The notes: generated from the sequence alone by a model not told the origin. Positions 1 through 6,580 are shown, numbered from the stretch's first letter. The stretch is 6,593 nt of DNA from a bacterium (GCA_021803845.1 JAJZLA010000092.1:1-6593); one strand, 5' to 3'. A program made the numbers and translations.

Positions 1-111
1 GATGCTTTCGACTATATAGTTTCCGCAACCCTGCTGAAAGATTTAAAAAGCGTAAAAGACGTAATGGCGGAATTAGATAAACACGCGCTGGATAAGGCTT
101 GGAAGGTATAG
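1..111 (+). CDS. C-terminal fragment of an unidentified protein
   Basis: Reading frame 1 is open from the window edge to a TAG at 109-111 and gives 36 residues, ending in the sequence LDKAWKV. The segment looks like a beta-strand (FDYIVSAT), then an amphipathic helix (LKDLKSVKDVMAELDKH), then a short strand. That order could be the end of a small alpha/beta domain, for example an ACT-like domain, but this is a guess from shape only and I do not recognise the family. The gene starts outside the window. It runs in the same direction as the ComM-like gene and is separated from it by 117 bp. No hairpin-plus-T-run terminator is visible after its stop, so read-through into the next gene is possible. 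Confidence 0.6.
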   Translation, partial: DAFDYIVSATLLKDLKSVKDVMAELDKHALDKAWKV

Positions 112-182
112 CTTAATATAAATGCAACAAAAATTTAACGCAATTGCAATATATCCTTCATAATTCTGAAACAATATCTTTT

Positions 183-188
183 TATAAT
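183..188 (+). promoter_or_regulatory. Possible -10 box upstream of the comM-like gene
   Basis: The 117 bp gap (112-228) contains an exact TATAAT at 183-188, about 40 bp before the start codon. No convincing -35 box lies 16-18 bp upstream. The whole gap is very AT-rich, so a chance match is quite possible. Confidence 0.25.
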
Positions 189-212
189 AATATAGATACG
201 TAACATTATTGT

Positions 213-219
213 AAAAGGA
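213..219 (+). promoter_or_regulatory. Ribosome binding site deciding the comM-like start
   Basis: AAAAGGA at 213-219 lies 9 nt before the ATG at 229 and 6 nt before a TTG at 226. The normal spacing and the stronger start codon favour ATG 229, which shortens the longest open frame by one residue. Confidence 0.55.
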
Positions 220-228
220 TATCGTTTG

Positions 229-1833
229 ATGATCACATCTCTTAACAGTGCCACGTTCATCGGAATTGATGCAGTTTTAGTAAATGTAGAAATTTTTATA
301 GCCAACGGAATACCGGGGATTATGATTGTAGGCCTTCCCGATATTTCGACTAAAGAGGCAAAGGACAGGGTTAAAGCCGCGATAAAAAATTCCGGCTTCG
401 AATATCCTATTAAGAAAATTACTATAAACCTGGCTCCCGCAGACTTAAGAAAGGAGGGTCCCATTTTCGACCTGCCGTTTGCTATAGGAATACTAATATC
501 CGCCGGTCTGATTAAATGCGCGTTGAATTTAAACGATTATATTATCGCCGGAGAACTTTCCTTAAACGGTAAAATAAAGAAAGTTAACGGCATAATAGCT
601 CTCGGCATGCTTGCCAAAAAATTAAATAAAAAGCTTATAATTCCGTATGAAAATATAAATTCTGCAAGGTTTCTAGGAGCGGGTTTTCTTGCCTTCAGCC
701 ATTTGAAAGATATATGCGCTTTTATTTCGGGCAGGCGGCCGGATGAAACTGACGCCGATGCTAAAGACGGCAAGGTTTATATTCATAGCGTCGAAGATGC
801 AGGCAGGCCGCCATCTTTCGAAAGGATTATCCCCGGTATAAATAATAAAGAAAGGAACGGAGAAAATTATCCCGATTTTTCGGATATTAAAGGGCAGGAG
901 CTGGCAAAGAGAGCAATAGTGGCGGCCGTTTCGGGGCATCATAATATTTTAATGATAGGTCCTCCAGGCAGCGGAAAAACAATGTTGGCTCAAAGTATTG
1001 CAGGGATTCAGCCTGCTCTATCGCTTGAGGAATCCATCGAAACATCTAATATCTACAGTTTTTCGAATAAGAAGACTAACGACGAAATGGGACTTATCGC
1101 GATACGGCCTTTTATTTCCGTGCATCATACGGTATCCATTGCCGGATTAATAGGGGGCGGAGCTTCAAATCCGCTTCCCGGCGATATAAGCCTTGCCCAT
1201 AACGGAGTTTTGTTTATTGATGAATTTTCTGAATTAAGCAAAAAAACGCTGGACAGTTTAAGGCAGCCCATGGAAGATAAGGCTATAAACCTGTCGAGGA
1301 GCCGCTTTTCAATAGTTCTGCCGTGCAATTTTATGCTGGTTGCGGCAATGAATCCCTGCCCTTGCGGTTATTACGGAGATATAAAGCATGAATGCAGATG
1401 TTCAAGCGCGGAAATTTATAAATTCTATACTAAATTGTCCGGGCCTATTCTAGATAGATTCGATATATTCATAGAAGTTTATTCAGCGGACTTAGATAAA
1501 TTGACGGTAAATGAAAGGGCGGCAAGTTCTTCGGAAATTAAAAATTTAATAGAGAGAACAAGGCAGATACAACTTAAAAGATTTGAAGCATCCGGAATCA
1601 GATTTAACGCTTCGATAAAAAGTTCGGATATAGAAAAATATTTTTCCGTTTCCGGTTCTGCTTTGGAATTGGCTCAAAACGCCGTTAAAAAATTAAATAT
1701 ATCTTCAAGGGGGTATTACAGGATATTGCGGGTTTCTAGAACTATAGCCGATTTGGACAGGAAGGACGAAATCGACGCCGATTCGGTTCTGGAGGCTTTG
1801 AATTATAGAAATACAAAATTATTAAGGGTATGA
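229..1833 (+). CDS. comM: YifB/ComM family Mg chelatase-like AAA+ ATPase
   Basis: The product is 534 residues from ATG 229; family members are usually about 500-510. In H. influenzae and V. cholerae ComM is a hexameric helicase that drives branch migration when incoming DNA is integrated during natural transformation. It acts in the cytoplasm. The layout fits the family. An N-terminal ChlI/Lon-S5-like domain (about 1-165) is followed by a longer than usual acidic linker (about 168-213), then the motif DFSDIKGQ (216-223). The AAA+ core carries Walker A GPPGSGKT (244-251), Walker B LFIDE (D331, E332) and the family's cysteine cluster NPCPCG...CRC (C377, C379, C389, C391). GPILDRFDI begins at 405, and a Mg-chelatase C-terminal domain follows (about 430-534). 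All ATPase residues are intact, so it should be active. Family identity is very secure. A role in transformation is inferred, because many non-competent bacteria also carry yifB. Confidence 0.95.
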   Translation: MITSLNSATFIGIDAVLVNVEIFIANGIPGIMIVGLPDISTKEAKDRVKAAIKNSGFEYPIKKITINLAPADLRKEGPIFDLPFAIGILISAGLIKCALNLNDYIIAGELSLNGKIKKVNGIIALGMLAKKLNKKLIIPYENINSARFLGAGFLAFSHLKDICAFISGRRPDETDADAKDGKVYIHSVEDAGRPPSFERIIPGINNKERNGENYPDFSDIKGQELAKRAIVAAVSGHHNILMIGPPGSGKTMLAQSIAGIQPALSLEESIETSNIYSFSNKKTNDEMGLIAIRPFISVHHTVSIAGLIGGGASNPLPGDISLAHNGVLFIDEFSELSKKTLDSLRQPMEDKAINLSRSRFSIVLPCNFMLVAAMNPCPCGYYGDIKHECRCSSAEIYKFYTKLSGPILDRFDIFIEVYSADLDKLTVNERAASSSEIKNLIERTRQIQLKRFEASGIRFNASIKSSDIEKYFSVSGSALELAQNAVKKLNISSRGYYRILRVSRTIADLDRKDEIDADSVLEALNYRNTKLLRV

Positions 1834-1855
1834 TTAACATGAATAAAGGCATTAT

Positions 1856-1884
1856 TTGACTTTAGATATTTTGAGTGATAGACT
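1856..1884 (+). promoter_or_regulatory. Candidate sigma70-type promoter for the nickel permease
   Basis: TTGACT (1856-1861, five of six matches to the -35 consensus) lies 17 bp before TAGACT (1879-1884, four of six to the -10 consensus). The start codon follows about 45 bp later, at 1929. The spacing is optimal. An 8-bp inverted repeat (TTTAGATA 1861-1868, TATCTAAA 1900-1907) flanks the -10 box and might be an operator. Confidence 0.4.
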
Positions 1885-1915
1885 TTTATAAATAGGTTTT
1901 ATCTAAACTTTTAGC

Positions 1916-1921
1916 GGGAGG
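1916..1921 (+). promoter_or_regulatory. Strong Shine-Dalgarno site of the nickel permease gene
   Basis: GGGAGG lies 7 nt before ATG 1929. It is one of the best ribosome binding sites in the window and fixes that start. Confidence 0.75.
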
Positions 1922-1928
1922 TCCAATT

Positions 1929-2960
1929 ATGTTTTTACGCCCGTTTTCCTTTAGCTTTAAGCAAAGGCTGGTTCTTCTTTATTCATTTTTATCCGCTTTT
2001 TTATTAATCTCCCTAATCCTTTTAATCGACAGGTCGAGCGTATTTCCGGTCTTATTAAGTTTAGGCTCCCTAGCTTTTTTTTTCGGCATAAAGCATGCTC
2101 TTGACGCCGACCATATTGCCGCGATAGACAATACAACCAGAAAATTAATGAATGACGGCAAAAAGCCGGCAGGCGTCGGCTTTTTTTTCTCTGCAGGACA
2201 TTCGCTGTCGGTTTTTATTTTGACTTTAATAACCGTTATAATCGGCAAATTCGTCGTCAGAGATTATCCCGAATTAGGCAGTTTGAGCAATGTGATAGGA
2301 ACGGGGATATCGGCTTTATTTTTGTATCTCATCGCCTTTATGAACGTCGTTATTTTAATAAGTATAATTAGAATCGCAAAGGACTTTAGAAACTTTAAAA
2401 ATAAGAAGGTAGAAGAAGAGCTTTTAAAGAGAGGTTTTATGTTCCGTTATTTCAACGGAATTATGAAACTGATATCGTCAAGCTGGCAGATGTTTTTTGT
2501 AGGGATTTTATTCGGCATAGGGTTCGATACCGCGTCCGAAGTTGCCGTACTTTCTATGTCTGCGGTATTTGCTTCGGCAGGCAGGCCGTTAATCGACGTT
2601 ATGATACTGCCGTTAATATTTTCGGCAGGAATGATGCTGTTTGACTCTACCGACGGCGTTGTTATGCAGTATGCATACAGCTGGGCATTTCTAAACCCCG
2701 TAAGGAAGATATTTTATAATATTTCTATAACGAGTATTTCCGTTTTTCTGGCATTTGGCGTAGGGACCCTGGAATGGCTTCAGGTTATAGGTATGGAGTA
2801 TAATCTGAAGGGCCGCCCCTGGGATTTTTTTAATCATGTATCTTTTACGGCTTTAGGAGGCGGTATAGCGGTAATATTAACATCGGCTTGGCTTTTATCG
2901 CTGGCGGTATATAAATTCGGCAGGGTGGAAGAAAGGTATAACATAGAAGGCGTTGAATAA
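1929..2960 (+). CDS. NiCoT family nickel/cobalt transporter (HoxN/NixA type)
   Basis: A 343-residue inner-membrane permease, the usual length for HoxN/NixA proteins, which take up Ni2+ and/or Co2+ with high affinity for enzymes such as hydrogenase, urease or B12 synthesis. The family signatures are all present. They are KHALDADHIAAID (55-67, the HX4DH metal motif with H56, D61 and H62), FFFSAGHS (85-92), GFDTASE (198-204), LPLIFSAGMMLFDSTDG (227-243) and MQYAYSWAF (246-254). About eight hydrophobic segments can be seen, near 14-33, 38-54, 81-110, 121-150, 185-215, 222-240, 262-284 and 305-328. A charged cytoplasmic loop lies at about 150-175. It appears to be its own transcription unit, 95 bp after the comM-like stop. 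No nickel enzyme or nickel-enzyme maturation gene is visible nearby, so metal preference (Ni or Co) and client enzyme are unknown. The coding sequence contains a terminator-like hairpin (2160-2188). Confidence 0.93.
   Translation: MFLRPFSFSFKQRLVLLYSFLSAFLLISLILLIDRSSVFPVLLSLGSLAFFFGIKHALDADHIAAIDNTTRKLMNDGKKPAGVGFFFSAGHSLSVFILTLITVIIGKFVVRDYPELGSLSNVIGTGISALFLYLIAFMNVVILISIIRIAKDFRNFKNKKVEEELLKRGFMFRYFNGIMKLISSSWQMFFVGILFGIGFDTASEVAVLSMSAVFASAGRPLIDVMILPLIFSAGMMLFDSTDGVVMQYAYSWAFLNPVRKIFYNISITSISVFLAFGVGTLEWLQVIGMEYNLKGRPWDFFNHVSFTALGGGIAVILTSAWLLSLAVYKFGRVEERYNIEGVE
2160..2188 (+). terminator. Intragenic terminator-like hairpin inside the nickel permease gene
   Basis: AAAAAGCCG (2160-2168) can pair perfectly with CGGCTTTTT (2177-2185) across an 8-nt loop, and eight T's run from 2181 to 2188. 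This is the shape of an intrinsic terminator, but it sits about 230 bp into an open reading frame, where it encodes K78-K79-P and the conserved G-FFF. It may arise by chance from lysine and phenylalanine codons around GC-rich codons. The structure is certain on paper; termination activity is not shown. Confidence 0.3.
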
Positions 2961-2971
2961 AAATTTTTATT
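2956..2971. repeat. AT-only 16-bp palindrome at the convergent gene junction
   Basis: AATAAAAATTTTTATT is a perfect palindrome spanning the nickel permease stop codon. It lies within the 26-bp gap between two converging genes. It has no GC and no loop, so it would be at best a weak bidirectional end signal. No better terminator is seen for either gene. Confidence 0.3.
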
Positions 2972-2986
2972 AAGCCGCCGATTTCG

Positions 2987-3469
2987 TTAATCAAAAACAA
3001 AAAAAGCATCCGGGTCGTTTTCGTATCTGATCTCGTCGATTTGCTCTTTCTTCATTTTACCGGCAAATAGTTTATTTGCGGCGTTGATAACAAGACCGTT
3101 TTTTCCTCCCACATTTTTATATGCGTGAACAATTCCGGGGGGAACTATAAGCGCCGAGGGTTTGTTTTCCCCAAGAAACAATACTGTTTTGTTGAGATAA
3201 GTCGGGGAATTTTTTCTGTTGTCCCATAATATAATTTTAAAATCGGAAGGGCCTATAAAACAAAAGTAATCGGTTTGATATTTGTGTTCGTGCGGACCTC
3301 TCGCTATTCCCGGCATAGTTAAGGAAATATAAGACATTTGAGGTAAAATAGATTCCTCTAATTCGTCGCTCCTGTATAGTTCGGCAAGCCATCCCCGTTC
3401 GTCAACATATTTTTTGATATCCTTGACTACAACGCCTTTAATATCCGACAATTTGAAAGAATGCCCCAT
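2987..3469 (-). CDS. RmlC-like cupin, dTDP-4-dehydrorhamnose 3,5-epimerase family
   Basis: A 160-residue single-domain cytoplasmic protein, slightly shorter than classical RmlC (about 180). RmlC epimerises C3 and C5 of dTDP-4-keto-6-deoxyglucose on the way to rhamnose. Visible family marks are DERGWLAELYRSDEL (23-37), RGPHEHKYQTDYF (57-69, with H60 at the place of the catalytic His in RGLHYQ), NSPTYLNKTVLF (87-98), ENKPSALIVPPGIVHAYKN (101-119, conserved H115) and RYENDP (148-153). No tyrosine occurs between residues 118 and 148, where RmlC has its catalytic acid Tyr. It may therefore be a related isomerase, or a protein that only binds the sugar nucleotide. No rmlA, rmlB or rmlD is nearby. 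The start at 3469 has no Shine-Dalgarno site: the 20 nt upstream hold no GG. The N-terminal homology nevertheless supports it. The gene converges on the nickel permease and diverges from the large outer-membrane gene. Confidence 0.82.
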   Translation of the reverse strand: MGHSFKLSDIKGVVVKDIKKYVDERGWLAELYRSDELEESILPQMSYISLTMPGIARGPHEHKYQTDYFCFIGPSDFKIILWDNRKNSPTYLNKTVLFLGENKPSALIVPPGIVHAYKNVGGKNGLVINAANKLFAGKMKKEQIDEIRYENDPDAFFVFD

Positions 3470-3574
3470 TTTATTTTAAAAGTTTAAGCGCTTTATTTTT
3501 AAATTTTTTAGGATAAAATTAAAATAATACAATTCGCTGAAGTTGATTATATTATAAATTTCCGGTTAAAATCA
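3470..3574. promoter_or_regulatory. Divergent intergenic region between the cupin and the outer-membrane protein genes
   Basis: This 105-bp, strongly AT-rich region must hold the promoters for both flanking genes unless they are transcribed from further away. AT-rich -10-like strings occur on both strands around 3546-3558 (ATTATA repeats and TATAAA), but none has a good -35 partner. A small palindrome, AAGCGCTT, lies at 3486-3493. Neither start codon has a clear Shine-Dalgarno site. Confidence 0.35.
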
Positions 3575-5851
3575 ATGAAAAACTACCTAAAAATAATATT
3601 ATTAAATATAACGGCTGCCGTTCTTTGTTTAAATACATCAGCACCGCGACTATTCGCCCGCACTATGTCCATACGCGGCAAATCCCCCGTTCAAACTGTT
3701 AAAATAAAAGCCGTTATTAATCCAAGAACAGAAACGGTAACAGGCACTGAAATAATCAGGTATATTAAATATAATAAAGATTATGCTTTGAATTTAAACG
3801 GAAAAAGAAAAACCCGCGAAATTAAAAATTTCGGTAGTAAATTTAAAAATTGCAGGGGAATAGATATAAATATTTCACGCCGTTTATATATAATGCTCTA
3901 TCCTAACAGCCTGTATAAAAGACCCGAAAACATAAAAGATTTTGATTTTCACCAGCTCTATCCCTACGGTTTTAACATAGGGTATCTAAGCGTAGATAAT
4001 TTATCCGAGGAACTAATAATAAATAAATTCTATAAATCGTATATAATTAAAATTGCTTTTAGAACAAAAATCCCGGAGTCCTTCGGCAATTTCGGATATT
4101 TCAAGAAAGAAACCGTTTTTAATGCCCCGTTCTATCCTTATATTTCAACAGGTAAAAATTTTAATCCCCCCATAAACATAGATTTTAAAATAAACCTTAC
4201 CATAAAATACGGATACGAAGCACTTTTTAACGGAAAGATTTATAAGGGTTCTTTTTTTATCCGTAGGCGTTCGAATTTTATTTCCTTAATATTGGCAAAA
4301 AAATTTAAAATAAATAAAACGACAAAAAACGGTTTATCGTTAAAATTTTTCCAGCCGTATCCGTATAATTTTAAGCCGTCGAACAAAAAAATTCACAGAG
4401 CTTTAGTTTTATTGGATAAATATCATATGATAAAATTAAAGAATATAAGCGTCGTTTATATTCATTTAAGGCGGAGTTTATGGTTAAAGCCGCCTTTATA
4501 CTCAAACACCCTCTTAGTAAATTCGCGTTTCGGCAATATTTTTCCAACTTTCTATATTTACCAAAAATTAAATATAATTAAAGGATTAATTTATCTGGGT
4601 ATAATTAATGATGGAAGAATATTAAAAAAAATAAACAAGAGCGGCAGTTTATTTTATTCTCAAAATTTACAAAAACTTTCTTTTATCGGATTTAAAAAAT
4701 TTTTAAACGCTTATATAAAAAGAAACCCGGATTTAAAAAATACGGTTAAAGGTTTTAATTTCATTCAGGGCGTCAACACCGTTATAAATTATCCCATATT
4801 CCCATTATCTTATCTTTACTTTACCGGTTTTTTCCGAACGTACAGGTTAAAAAACGGCGTTTATTATTATAATAACGATTTAAACCTTATAAGTTATAAA
4901 AAAATAAAACAAAAAATTTTAAATCGAAAGAAAAAAGATCATTATGCCCTATTCTTGAGCGGTGCAGGAGGAAATATAAGTCCCAACAGTGGAAGAACGG
5001 AGGGGTATCTTAATTTTACGCTGACAAAAAGATACAGTTATAGAAACGGCATCTTATTTAATATATTTAAAAATTATTACAATAGGGGCATGAGCTTAGG
5101 CTTCTCGCATCAATTAGGAAGATTTTTTCCGGTTTCGCAGATTTACAGGCAGTCGGTTTCCGGTTTAGTAAATCTGATGGAAATAAGCCAATCCGCTTCG
5201 GGGGATTCCATAATTTATCAAAATACAAAAAGGTTGGCGGAATTTACTTTGGGTTACAGCTATAATTCCGTCGATTACAATATCAATCCGGGATACGGCT
5301 CTTCGTTTAATTTTTCTTATAATATAGCCAATTCCAACATCCTATCTCCGTTTTCTTTTAGCCAGTTTATTTTGCAGTACGTTAAAAATTTTGAAATTAA
5401 TGCAGACAATATAGTGGCTCTAAAAGGTATAGGCGTTTTTGCCGACGGAAGCATTCCCGCCGCACTAGATTATTACTTGGGAGGCATTAACGGCATTATG
5501 GGTATGCCGGCAAGCCTGCCGTTTGTCAATAACGATACTCTTATTGCCGAAACCGATTACAAAAGAAACATCTGCCGCGGCTTAAATCTGAACCTGATAG
5601 ATAATCTTTTTGATATAACGGCGGTTACGGGCGATATAATAGGCGGCGCGGGGAAATTGGGAGATACCGTTCCGGCGGTTATCCATAACGGCGGTATTTA
5701 CAGTTTTGCAGGACTCGGAATACATTTAAAAACCTACTTTTTCGGTATTTATCCCGAAATGATAAGCATTTATGCAGCAAAAGCATTCGGAAACGGCGTC
5801 AGTTCCGAATACGGCGTCAGATATTATTTCGGATTAAACCAGCCTTTTTAA
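3575..5851 (+). CDS. Exported protein: degenerate M1-peptidase-like region fused to an Omp85-like barrel
   Basis: A 758-residue protein with a Sec-type signal peptide. It has K2 and K6, a hydrophobic core at about 7-23, and possible cleavage after A23 or A28 (LFA). Residues about 40-260 resemble the N-terminal beta-sandwich of bacterial M1 aminopeptidases: VKIKAVINPRTETVTGTE, then YIMLYPNSLYK (105-115), then YPYGFNIGYL (129-138) and FNAPFYPYI (182-190). Residues about 270-430 would be the catalytic part, but no HExxH occurs anywhere, so a zinc peptidase activity is not expected. Residues about 455-758 alternate in the manner of an outer-membrane barrel and end in Phe. They include GGINGIMGMP (636-645) followed by ETDYKR (659-664), similar to the GG..RGY...ExR pattern of Omp85/BamA barrels. 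No POTRA repeats are evident. The start has no good Shine-Dalgarno site, but the signal peptide supports it. The N-terminal two thirds is far more AT-rich and richer in Lys, Asn and Ile than the barrel. An outer-membrane location is well supported. The domain assignment is my reading from motifs, and the function is unknown. Confidence 0.7.
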   Translation: MKNYLKIILLNITAAVLCLNTSAPRLFARTMSIRGKSPVQTVKIKAVINPRTETVTGTEIIRYIKYNKDYALNLNGKRKTREIKNFGSKFKNCRGIDINISRRLYIMLYPNSLYKRPENIKDFDFHQLYPYGFNIGYLSVDNLSEELIINKFYKSYIIKIAFRTKIPESFGNFGYFKKETVFNAPFYPYISTGKNFNPPINIDFKINLTIKYGYEALFNGKIYKGSFFIRRRSNFISLILAKKFKINKTTKNGLSLKFFQPYPYNFKPSNKKIHRALVLLDKYHMIKLKNISVVYIHLRRSLWLKPPLYSNTLLVNSRFGNIFPTFYIYQKLNIIKGLIYLGIINDGRILKKINKSGSLFYSQNLQKLSFIGFKKFLNAYIKRNPDLKNTVKGFNFIQGVNTVINYPIFPLSYLYFTGFFRTYRLKNGVYYYNNDLNLISYKKIKQKILNRKKKDHYALFLSGAGGNISPNSGRTEGYLNFTLTKRYSYRNGILFNIFKNYYNRGMSLGFSHQLGRFFPVSQIYRQSVSGLVNLMEISQSASGDSIIYQNTKRLAEFTLGYSYNSVDYNINPGYGSSFNFSYNIANSNILSPFSFSQFILQYVKNFEINADNIVALKGIGVFADGSIPAALDYYLGGINGIMGMPASLPFVNNDTLIAETDYKRNICRGLNLNLIDNLFDITAVTGDIIGGAGKLGDTVPAVIHNGGIYSFAGLGIHLKTYFFGIYPEMISIYAAKAFGNGVSSEYGVRYYFGLNQPF

Positions 5852-5875
5852 TTTTTTATATTTTTATTGTATAAT
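5847..5875 (+). promoter_or_regulatory. Candidate promoter for the nitroreductase gene
   Basis: A perfect TATAAT at 5870-5875, preceded directly by TTG, lies 17 bp after a weak -35-like TTTAAT (5847-5852), which overlaps the preceding stop codon. The T-rich DNA between could help. It would give a leader of about 100 nt before the start at 5984. The rest of the 132-bp gap contains a palindrome, AATTTAAATT (5901-5910), and a weak GCGC/GCGC pair (5930-5946). No clear terminator for the upstream gene is seen. Confidence 0.45.
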
Positions 5876-5969
5876 GTATCGAAAGACATAACAGCCCGAT
5901 AATTTAAATTTAATAACGTAAAAAATAAGGCGCAGAAAGCGAGCGCAAACTATATAAAATAAAAAATAC

Positions 5970-5975
5970 AAGGAG
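5970..5975 (+). promoter_or_regulatory. Shine-Dalgarno site deciding the TTG start of the nitroreductase
   Basis: AAGGAG lies 8 nt before TTG 5984. No in-frame ATG exists nearby upstream, and the protein begins at the usual family position, just before the R-x-S-x-R motif. The TTG is therefore taken as the start. Confidence 0.75.
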
Positions 5976-5983
5976 AAGGAAAA

Positions 5984-6580
5984 TTGGATATAGTTGAAGC
6001 CGTTAAAACAAGAAAAAGCATTCGGAAATATGAACGGGAAGACGTAGATTTAAATCTGATTAAAAAAATTATCGAAATTTCAGTTAATTCTCCAAGCGGA
6101 GGCAACGCGCAAAACTGGTTTACTTATATAATTAAAAATAAAGATATTCTCAACAGGATGAGGGGTCAAGTCGAAACGGTTTATAAAAAGGTAACCGGCA
6201 AAGACGCTCCCGGCGTTTACGCATTTTTTAACGAAGCCCCTGTCGTGCTTGCTGTTGTTCAAAAACCTTATATCGGCAGTCTCGATAACATACTAGAAAG
6301 GGAAGATAAAAATCGAAATTACGACAGAAAGTTTATAGTTAATCCCGGACTTCAAGGCGTTTCAAGTTTTATAACGCATATCCTGCTTATCGCCCATAAC
6401 GAGGGACTGGGAGCATGCTGGATGACCGGTCCGTTAATCGCCAAGCCTGAAATAGAAAGCATACTGGGAGTAAATAAGCCCGATAATCTTGTCGCATTAA
6501 TTCCCATAGGAAAACCGGTAGCAAGACAGTCTAAATCATCCAGAATGGACGTCGGGGAAGTAATTAAAATTATCGAATAA
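5984..6580 (+). CDS. Nitroreductase family FMN-dependent oxidoreductase
   Basis: A 198-residue cytoplasmic flavoprotein of typical family length. Such proteins form homodimers with FMN and use NAD(P)H to reduce nitro compounds, quinones or other acceptors; the real substrate cannot be told from sequence. Visible marks are the phosphate-binding R10-K-S12-I-R14 near the N-terminus, SPSGGNAQNW (36-45, the flavin-contacting loop), a variable middle (about 55-118, containing EAPVVLAVV), GLGACWMTGP (141-150) and the C-terminal ALIPIGKP (171-178). It seems complete, ending in TAA at 6578-6580. It probably has its own promoter, 132 bp after the outer-membrane gene. Functional linkage to the neighbours is not evident. 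Confidence 0.92.
   Translation: MDIVEAVKTRKSIRKYEREDVDLNLIKKIIEISVNSPSGGNAQNWFTYIIKNKDILNRMRGQVETVYKKVTGKDAPGVYAFFNEAPVVLAVVQKPYIGSLDNILEREDKNRNYDRKFIVNPGLQGVSSFITHILLIAHNEGLGACWMTGPLIAKPEIESILGVNKPDNLVALIPIGKPVARQSKSSRMDVGEVIKIIE

Noticed and set aside
135..464. Minus-strand open frame overlapping the start of the comM-like gene, and similar antisense frames at 537-942, 1125-1328, 1979-2248 and 6080-6262.
   Set aside because: Each lies opposite a well-supported gene, has no recognisable domain, and has the composition expected of the complement of real codons.
1828..1855. GTATGA at 1828 as a NikR operator half-site upstream of the nickel permease.
   Set aside because: The second half-site (TCATAC) is not found at the expected 16-bp distance, where the sequence is CATTAT. 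The first half also overlaps the comM-like stop codon.
799..2588. Shared 12-mer GCAGGCAGGCCG at 799-810 and 2577-2588 as a dispersed repeat.
   Set aside because: Both copies lie in coding sequence as ordinary Ala/Gly/Arg/Pro codons, with no flanking similarity. A chance or codon-driven match is enough.
3605..3635. Lipoprotein signal at C18 of the large outer-membrane protein.
   Set aside because: The residues before the Cys are A-V-L, which do not fit the lipobox pattern with a small residue at -1. Ordinary signal peptidase sites (A23 or A28) fit better.
5930..5946. GCGC/GCGC pair before the nitroreductase as a terminator or riboswitch stem.
   Set aside because: It has only four base pairs with a 9-nt loop, no T run follows, and GCGC is self-complementary. 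No known riboswitch pattern was recognised.
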